A DNA stretch of 64,000 bases from Mucilaginibacter sp. SJ (GTDB lineage: Bacteria; Bacteroidota; Bacteroidia; Sphingobacteriales; Sphingobacteriaceae). The first letter of the stretch is position 1. Each line of letters starts with the position of its first letter. The DNA is taken from NCBI RefSeq assembly GCF_028993635.1, contig NZ_CP118631.1, positions 5,208,001-5,272,000 on the forward strand, read 5' to 3'. The notes beneath the pieces were generated by a model that was given only the letters and a program-made list of their open reading frames with translations, was not told the DNA's origin and did not search any database. Below are positions 8,849-17,265 of the stretch, in pieces. Both the position numbers and the translations under genes were made by a program.

Positions 8849-8940
8849 GTGTTTAATTATTTGATCGATACAAAATAAAAGTATCTGCCGATAGAAAAAC
8901 AGATGCAGTTTTATTAATTTTGGGCATAACAGATTTTTGC
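8849..8940. promoter_or_regulatory. Divergent promoter region of the MocR/GNAT pair
   Basis: This 92-base divergent gap has a -7-like box TAATTTTG at 8915-8922 oriented toward the MocR gene. AACAGAT occurs as a direct repeat at 8898-8904 and 8928-8934, three helical turns apart, and ATCTG faces CAGAT at 8883-8904. MocR/PdxR proteins bind paired direct or inverted sites between their own gene and the divergent target, which fits, but the sites are inferred by eye. Confidence 0.4.
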
Positions 8941-10383
8941 ATGGAAAGCATCGCTCAGACTGCCGATTACGAGTTTTTATACGCACAAATTGCTGCCCGG
9001 ATTGAAAAGCAGATTAAACAAAACCTGCTGAAACCCGGCGACAAACTGCCCTCGGTAAGGGCGTTGAGCCAGGGGCAGGGCATCAGCATGAGTACGGCTT
9101 ATAAGGCCTATGTTGAGCTGGAGAACCTGGGATTAATAGAGGCACGTACTAAATCGGGCTATTATGTAAAATACCTGCCCGCCCGTTTTACCAGCATGCC
9201 CGAAACCAAACCTCCGCTCAAAAAGGTTGAGCAGGCCAGTGTTGCCGAAATGATTGCGATGGTTTACCGCAACATGTCGGAAGACAGCGTTTTGCAGCTC
9301 TCGCGCTCATCGCCGCCGCTCAGCCTGATTCCGCTGGCCAAGCTCAGTAAATCCATGATGGAATCTATCCGTAATAGTCCATCGGGTAATATCACTTATG
9401 AAAACCCGCAGGGTAATATTGCTTTGCGCAAACAGGTGGCTAAAAACGCCTTTAACTGGGGTGGTAATATTACCGAAGATGATGTGATCACAACGCAGGG
9501 CTGCCTGGAAGCTTTAATATTTTGCTTAAGGGCGCTCACCAAGCCCGGAGATACCATTGCCATTGAAAGTCCCACCTATTTCGGGATCTTCAATGTAATG
9601 CTTAGCCTGGATTTGAAAGTATTGGAAATTCCGGTGAACCCCGATACCGGCCTCGACCTGGAATACCTGGAGCGGGCCATGAATGAAGTGCCCGTAAAAG
9701 TATGCCTGTTTGTTACCAATTTTAGTAACCCAATAGGAGTTTGCATGCCCGACGAGCGTAAGCAGCAACTGGTACGCCTGCTTGCTGAAAAGCAAGTTCC
9801 CCTAATTGAGGATGATATTTATGGTGAGATCTATTTTGGAAAAAGCCGTCCGCGCGCCTGCAAAAGTTATGATAAGGATGACTGGGTGATCCTTTGTTCA
9901 TCGGTATCCAAATCAATAGCGCCGGGTTACCGGGTAGGCTGGTGCATTCCGGGCAGGTTTAAAGAACAGGTGCTGAATATTAAAATGATGCATTCCATAG
10001 CCTCGGCCACACCTACACAGGCGGCCATTGGTCATTTTTTTGAAACCGGGCGATATGACCTGCACATGAGACATTTGCGCAAGGCGTTATATACCCAGTG
10101 CCTGCGGTATACACAGGCTATCGCAACGCATTTCCCGGCAGGTACAAAGATCAGCAGGCCACAGGGCGGCTATGCGCTTTGGGTCGAGCTGGATAAGAAG
10201 GTAAATGCCTTTGAACTGTATCAATTGGCAATAGCGCAAAACATCAGCATAGCTCCCGGCCAGATCTTTAGTGTAGACGGGCGTTTTACCAATTTTATCC
10301 GCATTAGTTTTGGGTTAGCTTTTGACGGGGTGGTTGAAGAGAGTTTTAAGGTGTTGGGGAAATTAGTAAAGGAACTTATTTAA
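8941..10383 (+). CDS. MocR-type GntR regulator with aminotransferase domain
   Basis: A two-domain regulator. Residues 1-75 form a GntR winged helix (LKPGDKLPSVRALSQGQGIS, STAYKAYVELENLGLIEART). The remainder is a fold-type I aminotransferase domain with the PLP lysine at K324 in SSVSKSIAPGYRVGW and the SNPIG and EDDIYGEIYF segments. The ATG at 8941 is preferred over an upstream TTG. MocR proteins sense PLP or amino-acid adducts and usually regulate a divergent gene. Here the neighbours are a GNAT and a class V aminotransferase, not PLP-synthesis genes, so a PdxR assignment is not supported. Confidence 0.9.
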   Translation: MESIAQTADYEFLYAQIAARIEKQIKQNLLKPGDKLPSVRALSQGQGISMSTAYKAYVELENLGLIEARTKSGYYVKYLPARFTSMPETKPPLKKVEQASVAEMIAMVYRNMSEDSVLQLSRSSPPLSLIPLAKLSKSMMESIRNSPSGNITYENPQGNIALRKQVAKNAFNWGGNITEDDVITTQGCLEALIFCLRALTKPGDTIAIESPTYFGIFNVMLSLDLKVLEIPVNPDTGLDLEYLERAMNEVPVKVCLFVTNFSNPIGVCMPDERKQQLVRLLAEKQVPLIEDDIYGEIYFGKSRPRACKSYDKDDWVILCSSVSKSIAPGYRVGWCIPGRFKEQVLNIKMMHSIASATPTQAAIGHFFETGRYDLHMRHLRKALYTQCLRYTQAIATHFPAGTKISRPQGGYALWVELDKKVNAFELYQLAIAQNISIAPGQIFSVDGRFTNFIRISFGLAFDGVVEESFKVLGKLVKELI

Positions 10384-10472
10384 GGTTGTTTCGATAGTCT
10401 CAACCCTTATGTGCGTCTGGCGCGCGTCCTGTGTCCCTGGTATCAGGGTGGATAAGTTGTGCCTTTGCCAAA

Positions 10473-10895
10473 TTAACCCTTATGCAGTGTCTTTGCCTTT
10501 TCAAACGCACCTTTGATCAGTTGTTTCAATACCACATTGTCCACATCGGCCAGTTTAACAATATGTGTACAGCCGCCGCTTTGTTTATGTTTTCCTAACT
10601 TTTCCAATAGCTGAACTTTTCCGTCATAGCCCGGAAGGTATAAACTGAAGGAGCTTTTACGGGGCGAGAAAGCTACCAGCGGGGCATCCCCTTCACGGCC
10701 TGCTTCAGATTTGTAGTGATAGCTGCCGAAACCAACTATTGCCGGTCCCCACATTTTTGCTTCAAGGCCGGTTACATCCTGCATCAGTTCAATGATTTTG
10801 AAACCATCACTACGCTTGGTTTCATCTTCAACAGTGTTGATAAAGTCTGTTACGCTTGCTTCAGTTTCGATGGTTTTATTGGTGTTTTTGGCCAT
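10473..10895 (-). CDS. DUF1801 domain protein
   Basis: A 140-residue soluble protein with the YdhG/DUF1801 pattern: VTDFINTVEDETKRSD, then MQDVTGLEAKMWGPAIVGFG, then a central LVAFSPRKSSFSLYLPGY strand pair and a C-terminal KLADVDNVVLKQLIKGAF. DUF1801 proteins are small conserved proteins, and some are linked to iron-sulfur or phosphoprotein biology in other phyla; no biochemical role can be read here. Convergent with the MocR gene. Confidence 0.85.
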   Translation of the reverse strand: MAKNTNKTIETEASVTDFINTVEDETKRSDGFKIIELMQDVTGLEAKMWGPAIVGFGSYHYKSEAGREGDAPLVAFSPRKSSFSLYLPGYDGKVQLLEKLGKHKQSGGCTHIVKLADVDNVVLKQLIKGAFEKAKTLHKG

Positions 10896-10937
10896 AGCTC
10901 AAACAGGATAAAGGTTAAAAACGGATATATAAATATA

Positions 10938-11678
10938 TCACGAAAATTTTATTTTATCCCATAGTTTATTTGCAACAACCTGCCGGATCACCTGCTCGCG
11001 GTAATTGCGGCTTATAGGGATGCGGTGCTGACCGATAAAAATATCATTCCCCTCAATACCATCAATTTGGCTGGTTGATACGATGTATGATTTATGTACA
11101 CGGATAAAGAGCTTGTTATCTAAATTTTGTTCAAGGCTTTTGAGGTTAAGCAGCGTGATATATTTGCCTTTGGCAGTAAATATGGTAACGTAATTTTGCA
11201 TCCCCTCCACGTACAGGATCTCATCAAAGTAAATCTTTTCGTATTTATTACCGCATTTGATAAAGAAGTAGCCTTCATCCGCTTCCGTTTTTGGTGCACC
11301 GGGCTGGGCCCAATTGTTAAGCAGGCGGTGATAATCTTTAGCCTTATTGGCCGATTTAAAAAAGCGGTCGAACGTGATGGGTTTCAGCAGGTAATCGAGC
11401 ACATTGAGCTGGAAGCCTTCAAGCGCATAGCTGGGGTAGGCTGTGGTGATGATCACCATCGGCGGTTTCTGCATGATCTTTAAAAAATCAATACCGTTCA
11501 TCTTCGGCATCTGGATGTCCAAAAATATCAGGTCGATAGCCTGGTGATCAAGTAATTTGATCAGTTCGAGCGGGTTTTCGCAGGTGTCGGTTAAATTCAA
11601 AAAATCAACCTCGCGTACATAGCTGGCTAATCCTTCGCGGGCTAAGGGCTCGTCATCTATTATTACACAGTTCATCAT
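10938..11678 (-). CDS. LytTR family response regulator
   Basis: A 246-residue protein. Residues 1-120 form a receiver domain with acidic pocket DDEP, phospho-acceptor D54 in LIFLDIQMPKMNG, the TTAY switch and the LLKPI lysine. Residues 140-240 form a LytTR DNA-binding domain (YVEGMQNYVTIFT, LFIRVHKSYIVS, IPISRNYRE). It overlaps its kinase gene by four bases, which indicates translational coupling. LytTR regulators bind paired sites about 20 bp apart; targets are not evident nearby. Confidence 0.93.
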   Translation of the reverse strand: MMNCVIIDDEPLAREGLASYVREVDFLNLTDTCENPLELIKLLDHQAIDLIFLDIQMPKMNGIDFLKIMQKPPMVIITTAYPSYALEGFQLNVLDYLLKPITFDRFFKSANKAKDYHRLLNNWAQPGAPKTEADEGYFFIKCGNKYEKIYFDEILYVEGMQNYVTIFTAKGKYITLLNLKSLEQNLDNKLFIRVHKSYIVSTSQIDGIEGNDIFIGQHRIPISRNYREQVIRQVVANKLWDKIKFS

Positions 11679-12808
11679 AGTGAGGCCATTTGAAAGGTTG
11701 CGGATGATTGTTCCAGTTCGGTTAAAGTTAATTGCAGGTGTACCTCAAAGCGGTCTCCGGTATTTTGGATCTCCAGCTTATGAAGGCCGGGGTAAATCAG
11801 GTCGAGCCGGCGCTTTACATTTTTCAGGCCGATACCACCATAGTTCACAACCTCGGTTCCCGGATCGTTTGATATGCTGTTGGCAATGTAAAAATTGAGT
11901 TGATCGTCTTTCAATTCCAATCTAATCGCAATCCGGTTAGGGTGCTCTGCGTCTTTGGATACATGCTTAAACGCGTTTTCTACAAAGGTCATGAGTATAA
12001 AGGGGGCTATGCCTAAATGGCCGGGCATCGGTTCATCTGCTTCAAAGGTAACATGCACATTATTGTTTTGCCGAAGCTTTTCCAGTTCAATAAAGTTTTC
12101 GAGATAGCTAAGCTCCTTTCCTAAAGGGATCTGCTGGTCGTTACACTCGTACAACTGGTACCGCAGCAATTCAGAAAATTTGGCGAGTGATGCCGACGCC
12201 ATGCCGGGGTTTTTATGGATCAGGAAAAATATGGAGTTGATGCTGTTGAACAGGAAATGCGGGTTAAACTGGTATTTCAGGAATTTAAGTTCGGTTTCCA
12301 GTTTCTCTTTTTCGAGCAGCTGCTGGCGGTGCTGGGTTTGCAGCCAGTTTTTGGTGAGTTTAATACTCATACCCAAAGTCATACTGGCTACGGTAGAGGG
12401 GAAGGAGGTATTATAGAAGCTCATGAAATTGCCCGGATCAACGCCAAACATTTTTTTAACCGAGCAGCCTGCGAAAAAAGCGCTTAAATAATAACCGCCG
12501 TTAATAAGCGATGATGTGCCGATGATGGTTAGCGAAAGATAAATTACATATTGGGTAAGCCTCTCTTTTTTCATGAACCGCGGCATTAAAAAGTAAAGGT
12601 TAAAATATACCGATAGGGCCTGGAAAACCACATATGCCAGAATTTTGACGCTATAAGCCGAAAAGAACATGGATTTGGCCGCTGCCACTGGATTAGCTAC
12701 CGCTATGGTGAACCAAAAATAATGGTACACACACCAAAAAGGGATATGGTACAGCTTGTATTTAAACAGCCAGTTTTGGTTTAATGTATCAACGGATAAA
12801 CTGTTCAT
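11675..12808 (-). CDS. Sensor histidine kinase, LytS/YehU (His_kinase) type
   Basis: A 377-residue membrane kinase. The N-terminal half has about four hydrophobic helices (residues 20-160) and no large extracellular sensor. The kinase core starts with FNPHFLFNSINS, whose His is the phosphorylation site. The ATP-binding part has VENAFKH and GGIGLKNVKRRL. It is the cognate partner of the overlapping LytTR regulator. In Bacteroidota such pairs have varied targets, so no stimulus is assigned. Confidence 0.93.
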   Translation of the reverse strand: MNSLSVDTLNQNWLFKYKLYHIPFWCVYHYFWFTIAVANPVAAAKSMFFSAYSVKILAYVVFQALSVYFNLYFLMPRFMKKERLTQYVIYLSLTIIGTSSLINGGYYLSAFFAGCSVKKMFGVDPGNFMSFYNTSFPSTVASMTLGMSIKLTKNWLQTQHRQQLLEKEKLETELKFLKYQFNPHFLFNSINSIFFLIHKNPGMASASLAKFSELLRYQLYECNDQQIPLGKELSYLENFIELEKLRQNNNVHVTFEADEPMPGHLGIAPFILMTFVENAFKHVSKDAEHPNRIAIRLELKDDQLNFYIANSISNDPGTEVVNYGGIGLKNVKRRLDLIYPGLHKLEIQNTGDRFEVHLQLTLTELEQSSATFQMASL

Positions 12809-12834
12809 ATTAAATCATAATAATAAAAAACAAG

Positions 12835-12905
12835 TGTCATGCTGAGGCTCTCGAAGCATGGTGGGCAAGCCTCTGCGCGCGTCCATCGACAGGTTCAGGA
12901 TGACA
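12835..12905. repeat. Dispersed palindrome (GAGCCTGTCGAAGGG family), inverted copy
   Basis: TGTCATGCTGAGGCTCTCGA at the left and a TCGACAGGTTCAGGATGACA right end match, in opposite orientation, the intact copy at 3783-3855. Its arms differ slightly but remain complementary. Confidence 0.7.
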
Positions 12906-12935
12906 CCCCTCAACACCAAATATATTTTCCCTGTC

Positions 12936-12965
12936 CCCTCAGGGTCTCTCGCAGAGGACCCTGAG
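12936..12965. repeat. Hairpin with conserved CTCGCAGAG-type loop
   Basis: CCTCAGGGTC and GACCCTGAGG form a perfect ten-base stem around TCTCGCAGAG. A second hairpin at about 29639-29668 has stem CATCAGGATC/GATCCTGATG around a loop of the same type. The stems differ by paired changes. Confidence 0.6.
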
Positions 12966-13016
12966 GTCCGCCGCCCTACCTGAATTGGAAAAGCGAACCT
13001 GCATGGCGTAGACATC

Positions 13017-13326
13017 AGGGTCCTCTGCGAGTTTTAAGTTTACCCACAAAATTGCGTGTCGTTTAAACAGCAAGTCGTCGTGTTTTGCCCCTCTGGGGCA
13101 AAGGGTATTTTATAACTTTACGAGCTACAAACCTTTTGCACCTCTGGTGCATCTGTCCTTGGGCAATTAATACATGTTTATTAAATTGTAAAATCCCCCA
13201 GAGGGGGAACAGGTTTGTAGAAATAACGTCACACCCCATACCCGAACCCCAGAGGGGTTCAACTTATTAAGATTACCCAATTTGACTATTGATTTTATGG
13301 GTAAACTTAAATCTGCGAGAGACCCT
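13017..13326. repeat. 310-bp hairpin-rich MITE-like element, copy A
   Basis: The imperfect terminal inverted repeats 13017-13052 and 13292-13326 share AAGTTTACCCA and a CTCTGCGAG/CTCGCAGA end. Inside are four hairpins with TCT or AGA loops: TTGCCCC/GGGGCAA at 13085-13101, TGCACC/GGTGCA at 13137-13151, TCCCCC/GGGGGA at 13194-13208 and GAACCCC/GGGGTTC at 13244-13260. CTACAAACCTTTT and AACAGGTTTGTAG flank the middle two. Copies B (29312) and C (33440) keep the same order. No open frame, no transposase. Confidence 0.78.
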
Positions 13327-13332
13327 GAGGGA

Positions 13333-13452
13333 ATGTTAGTGTTTTTCGACATCCTACCTAAAGATACAGCAATTGCACTTATTTATGCATCGCCATTGTA
13401 TCAACCTGCACAAATAATTGACCAAATGCAGGCTTTAACTTATAAGCCGTAA
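13333..13452 (+). pseudogene. Possible gene remnant or 39-residue peptide
   Basis: This frame encodes 39 residues starting MLVFFDILPKDTAIALIYA and ending with TAA. Its composition looks protein-like rather than repeat-derived, and it starts only six bases beyond the end of the 310-bp element. The amino-acid pattern suggests the C-terminus of a larger protein truncated by the repeat, but I cannot assign a family. It could also be chance. Confidence 0.3.
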
Positions 13453-13603
13453 AAAAGGCAATATAGTTTTGGTTTTAAACCGATTAACCTGTTTCTGTGT
13501 ATCTCATCAATTATCTCATGTCACTTATCATTCATGTTTTTTAAAGATTAAAGCACCGTTTTTATTTGCCGGTATAACCGTCAAAAAAGGTTACAAACGC
13601 CAC

Positions 13604-16069
13604 ATGAAAACTTTATGCATCAGCCTGTTACTTGTTTGCCTGGCACAAATGGTAAATGCCCAGGTGTCGGGCAGGGTTACCACAGCCGGTAGCCAGCCCT
13701 TGCCGTATGTCACCGTATCGCTTGTCAGAACTGCAGATTCATCTTCGGTCAAAAGTATGCTTACCAATGAGCAGGGGGGGTATAATATCGCGGATGCCCC
13801 TTCCGGAAATTACCGGCTGCGGTTAAGCAGTATCGGCTATCAAACCTGGTTTTCATCGCCTTTTGAAATCAGCGGGAGCAGAGAGGCAAAATATCTTGCT
13901 GTTATTGTGATGAAGGAGGACACCCGGCAATTGGGCGAGGTGGTAGTGCGGGCAAATAAGCCATTGTACCAGCAGCGCAGCGATGGCTTAGTGGTAAATG
14001 TTGAAAGCAGCGTGCTTACCAAAGGCAGTACGGCCCTGCAGGTGCTGGAACGATTGCCGGGGGTAACTATCGATCACCGGGATAATGGTATTGCCCTGAA
14101 CGGTAAAAGCGGGGCTACAGTAATGATCAACGGCAAGCTGGTGCGTATGCCACTTGCCCAGGTCATGAATTTGCTTAATGGTACCAGTGCCGATAATATT
14201 GAAAAAATAGAACTGCTGAGCACCCCGCCCGCCGGATACGATGCTGAAGGCAGTGCCGGCATCATCAATATTGTAATGAAGAAAAGCAAAAAGCAGGGAA
14301 CAAACGGCTCCTATTCCTTAACCGGCGGTTACGGCATGGGCGAAAAAGGCACGGCCAGCATCAACCTCAATCATAATACTAAAAATGTTAACCTGTATGG
14401 CTCCTACACTTTCCAGCACGACAGGACCTATACCGATCTTTTTATTACCGGAAGCCAGTACATGCCCTTTATCGGAGGCAATGCCGAGACAGAATTTTAC
14501 ACAAAAACTAAAAGGATCAGCAATAATCACAATGCTACCCTGGGGGCTGATATTAAGCTGGATCCTAAAACTACCCTAAGCGGTAACCTGAGCTATAACA
14601 ACAGCCATTCGCCCACTTATACCTACAGTAACGCGGGGTATAAGATCCTGCCCGATTCACTGCTCAGGTATATTGGGCATATTAACGGGAACGGGCACTG
14701 GGATAACCTAACCAGCTCGCTCAATATTGAACATGTACTGAAGGAAGGGGAGAAGATAAGCGTGGAAGCTGATTATATCCATTATGGAAATAACAGTCCA
14801 AGTGAAGTTAATACTTCCTTTGTAAACAAATATGGCGAGCAGGTGTACGCCAACAACAGTGTAAGCGCGCAAAGGCAACGCGGATTTGCCAATACGGCCA
14901 TCAACGTAGGCGTGTTTAAAGCCGATTATACCAACCAGCCATCACCCTTACTAAAACTGGAAACAGGTATTAAAGGAACGCATACCGGCAGTTCAAGCTC
15001 TTCAGGTATCGAAAGTTTTAACAATGGGGCCTGGGAGCGCAATATGCAAACCGCTGCGAACATATACATGAAGGAAGATATTGGCGCGGCTTATCTGTCC
15101 CTTAACTGGCAGCTTGGTAAGAGCATAAGCCTTAATACAGGAGTACGTTATGAATATTCCTATACCAATATGGATAACCCACAAACCGGCAGCAACATTG
15201 TAGACCGTAAACTGGGGAAGCTGTTTCCGACAGTGCTGTTTACCAAAAAGCTGGGCGACCGGTCCGAGCTGCAGCTATCCTATACCAAAAGGATCAGCCG
15301 TCCATCATATGACGACCTGGCCTCATACTTTGCATACAGCGACCCTACGGCGGTTTACACCGGTAATCCTTTTCTTAAACCAACCATCACCAATAATATA
15401 AAACTGGGCTATAACTATGGCGACTATAGCTTTTCCCTGCTTTACAGCCGGGATGATAATGCCATAGCCCGCTATCAGCTCAGCGAAAGTCCCGCGCACG
15501 ATATTTTGTTCATTTCGCCACAAAATCTGCCGTATCAAAACTACTTTACCTTGCAGGCCAATGTGCCGTTTAAAGTAAGCAACTGGTGGGAGATGACCTA
15601 TAGCTTTGTTGGCGGTTTGAGACAGTTTAAGGAAGATTATACTTTACATCCATTAACCAAATCATACTTCGGGTATTCCTTTAATTTTAACCAGTTGTTT
15701 AAGCTGCCCGGCAGCCTTTCGGCAGAGGTATCGGGGCAGTACAATTCCCTGTCATACAATGGCACAACGAGGGTTGATGGTTTTGGGGTGATCAATGCAG
15801 GGATCAAAAAAGAGCTGAAAAATAACGGGGGTAGCCTGCAGTTATCAGTGGCCGATGTGTTTAGTGCCGCGCAGATCCATGTGCGGTACGGCACACTTGC
15901 ACGTGAGGCTTTTGACATAAAGAGCAACGTACTTGTCAATACCGAAACCAGACGTTTCCCGGTAATTAAACTTACTTATTCAAAGTCGTTTGGTGGTACA
16001 AGACCGGCAAACCGGGGGAAACCGGAAAGCGGTTCAAAAGAGGAGAGTGAAAGGATGAGGAGTAACTAA
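13604..16069 (+). CDS. Outer-membrane beta-barrel protein with carboxypeptidase-like regulatory domain
   Basis: 821 residues from the ATG that begins a signal peptide (MKTLCISLLLVCLAQMVNAQ); upstream in-frame codons are rejected for that reason. Residues 20-105 form a CarboxypepD_reg-like beta-sandwich (VSGRVTTAGSQPLPYVTVSL). Next comes a plug-like domain (VVRANKPLYQQRSDGLVVNV, LQVLERLPGVTI, INGKLVRM, NIEKIELLSTPPAGYDAEGS), then a long barrel of alternating strands. This matches the OMP_b-brl_3 subgroup of TonB-dependent-receptor-like proteins, which typically lack a SusD partner. The substrate is unknown. The tail is rich in Arg, Glu and Ser. Monocistronic. Confidence 0.88.
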   Translation: MKTLCISLLLVCLAQMVNAQVSGRVTTAGSQPLPYVTVSLVRTADSSSVKSMLTNEQGGYNIADAPSGNYRLRLSSIGYQTWFSSPFEISGSREAKYLAVIVMKEDTRQLGEVVVRANKPLYQQRSDGLVVNVESSVLTKGSTALQVLERLPGVTIDHRDNGIALNGKSGATVMINGKLVRMPLAQVMNLLNGTSADNIEKIELLSTPPAGYDAEGSAGIINIVMKKSKKQGTNGSYSLTGGYGMGEKGTASINLNHNTKNVNLYGSYTFQHDRTYTDLFITGSQYMPFIGGNAETEFYTKTKRISNNHNATLGADIKLDPKTTLSGNLSYNNSHSPTYTYSNAGYKILPDSLLRYIGHINGNGHWDNLTSSLNIEHVLKEGEKISVEADYIHYGNNSPSEVNTSFVNKYGEQVYANNSVSAQRQRGFANTAINVGVFKADYTNQPSPLLKLETGIKGTHTGSSSSSGIESFNNGAWERNMQTAANIYMKEDIGAAYLSLNWQLGKSISLNTGVRYEYSYTNMDNPQTGSNIVDRKLGKLFPTVLFTKKLGDRSELQLSYTKRISRPSYDDLASYFAYSDPTAVYTGNPFLKPTITNNIKLGYNYGDYSFSLLYSRDDNAIARYQLSESPAHDILFISPQNLPYQNYFTLQANVPFKVSNWWEMTYSFVGGLRQFKEDYTLHPLTKSYFGYSFNFNQLFKLPGSLSAEVSGQYNSLSYNGTTRVDGFGVINAGIKKELKNNGGSLQLSVADVFSAAQIHVRYGTLAREAFDIKSNVLVNTETRRFPVIKLTYSKSFGGTRPANRGKPESGSKEESERMRSN

Positions 16070-16129
16070 GTCATCTGTTTTATTCCCTGGCATTCCTCGC
16101 CGACGGCTTTAACCCGAACCTGCGTCGGC

Positions 16130-17026
16130 CTACCGCTTATGTGTTTTCCTGTACTTTGACGGCGACATCCCAATCAGCTTGGTAAACAGCCTTGAAAAAT
16201 AATAAGGGTCGTCAAAGCCCAGTTCTGAGCAAATTTCCTTAATGCTCCTGTCGGTAAAGTACAGGTACTGGCAGGAGGTTTGAATCTTGAGCAGGTTAAA
16301 ATAGTTAATAGGTGATGAGCCTGTTTTTTGTTTAAACAGCCGCAAATAATGTGATGCCGAAATTCCCTGTTGTTTTGCCAAATGCATCACTTCAAACTTT
16401 TGACTGATGTGTTTTTTCATATAAGCGATGGAGTTGCTCACAAAATCGTTATCATAATCAACCGGGTTGGTTTGCTTATAATACACCATCGAGGAGATAA
16501 AATTGAGCAGGTTGATGTTAACAATCTCCATTTCTTTTTCATGATAGCTGTGTTCAAGCACGGCATAGATTTGCTCGTACAGCTTAATCCGGCTGCTGTC
16601 GTACGGAACGGATTGTACCGCAGGCTGCCCGTTTTCGAGCGAGCGCTCATAGATCAGGTGCGAATTTAGCCCGCTGAAGTGTACCCAGTAAATGCTCCAG
16701 GGATTGGTTTCCGAGCTTTTATAACGGTGTGCCACGTTACGGGGGATGATGAAAAAAGTATTGGGTTTAAGGGTGTGGCCCTGGCCCCCTAAATAAACAT
16801 AGCCTTCTCCATCAACGCAATAAAGAAAAATATATTCGTTACTGCCTGTACGGCGTTCACGGTCATGAAAGGCCGCCTTGGGATAATAGCCGATAGCGGT
16901 AAGGTAAAAGCCTTTGATCAAAGCATTGCTGGTGATGGCTTTTTTTATGTTTGGTGGCAATACGATCATTTTTTGACCGATAAAACCTTCTTTGATCCGT
17001 TTTTTAGGTTCGGCTATCGCATTCAT
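16130..17026 (-). CDS. AraC family transcriptional regulator
   Basis: 298 residues. The N-terminal half is an AraC-type cupin (EYIFLYCVDGEGYVYLGGQG, KPNTFFIIPRNVAHRYKS, SIYWVHFSG) that probably binds a sugar. The C-terminal third is a double HTH (MHLAKQQGISASHYLRLFK, IKEICSELGFDDPYYFSRLF). It is divergent from the mutarotase-symporter-DUF5107-alpha-galactosidase genes. A direct repeat in the shared promoter region makes it the likely activator of that operon, responding to galactose or a related sugar. Confidence 0.92.
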   Translation of the reverse strand: MNAIAEPKKRIKEGFIGQKMIVLPPNIKKAITSNALIKGFYLTAIGYYPKAAFHDRERRTGSNEYIFLYCVDGEGYVYLGGQGHTLKPNTFFIIPRNVAHRYKSSETNPWSIYWVHFSGLNSHLIYERSLENGQPAVQSVPYDSSRIKLYEQIYAVLEHSYHEKEMEIVNINLLNFISSMVYYKQTNPVDYDNDFVSNSIAYMKKHISQKFEVMHLAKQQGISASHYLRLFKQKTGSSPINYFNLLKIQTSCQYLYFTDRSIKEICSELGFDDPYYFSRLFTKLIGMSPSKYRKTHKR

Positions 17027-17110
17027 AACGCTGCTGTATAACTGGCGATTAAAGGTATTTATTTTTTTTATCCCGGCAAGATTTTAATAGCTGCCGGCAA
17101 ATGATAGTAT

Positions 17111-17138
17111 TATCCATCACTTTTTAAAGAATATCCAT
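17111..17138. promoter_or_regulatory. Direct-repeat operator for the AraC regulator
   Basis: TATCCAT occurs at 17111-17117 and 17132-17138, exactly 21 bp apart (two helical turns), each followed by a T-rich run ending TTTAA. AraC proteins bind such tandem half-sites through their two HTH motifs. The region lies about 85 bases from the regulator start and about 130 bases before the mutarotase start. Confidence 0.5.
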
Positions 17139-17265
17139 TTTTTTAACACCTGTTTCATAGTAGGTTTACCAAAACCAATTAGGGCTAAAACAAGTCAGGC
17201 AAATTACCTGGCTGTTTAATGAAGCTGATAACTTATGAACAAACAATTTAAATATCTGAACGTAC

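Larger units (their letters stand above)
12809..13603. other. Repeat-dense gap before the outer-membrane protein gene
   Basis: The gap holds a dispersed palindrome (12835-12905), a hairpin with a CTCGCAGAG-type loop (12936-12965) and a 310-bp hairpin-rich element (13017-13326). A short reading frame of protein-like composition follows (13333-13452). The last 150 bases are presumably the promoter and leader of the outer-membrane protein gene. Confidence 0.7.

Noticed and set aside
12815..13015. Minus-strand frame between the histidine kinase and copy A
   Set aside because: It consists of palindromic repeat sequence with no coding character.
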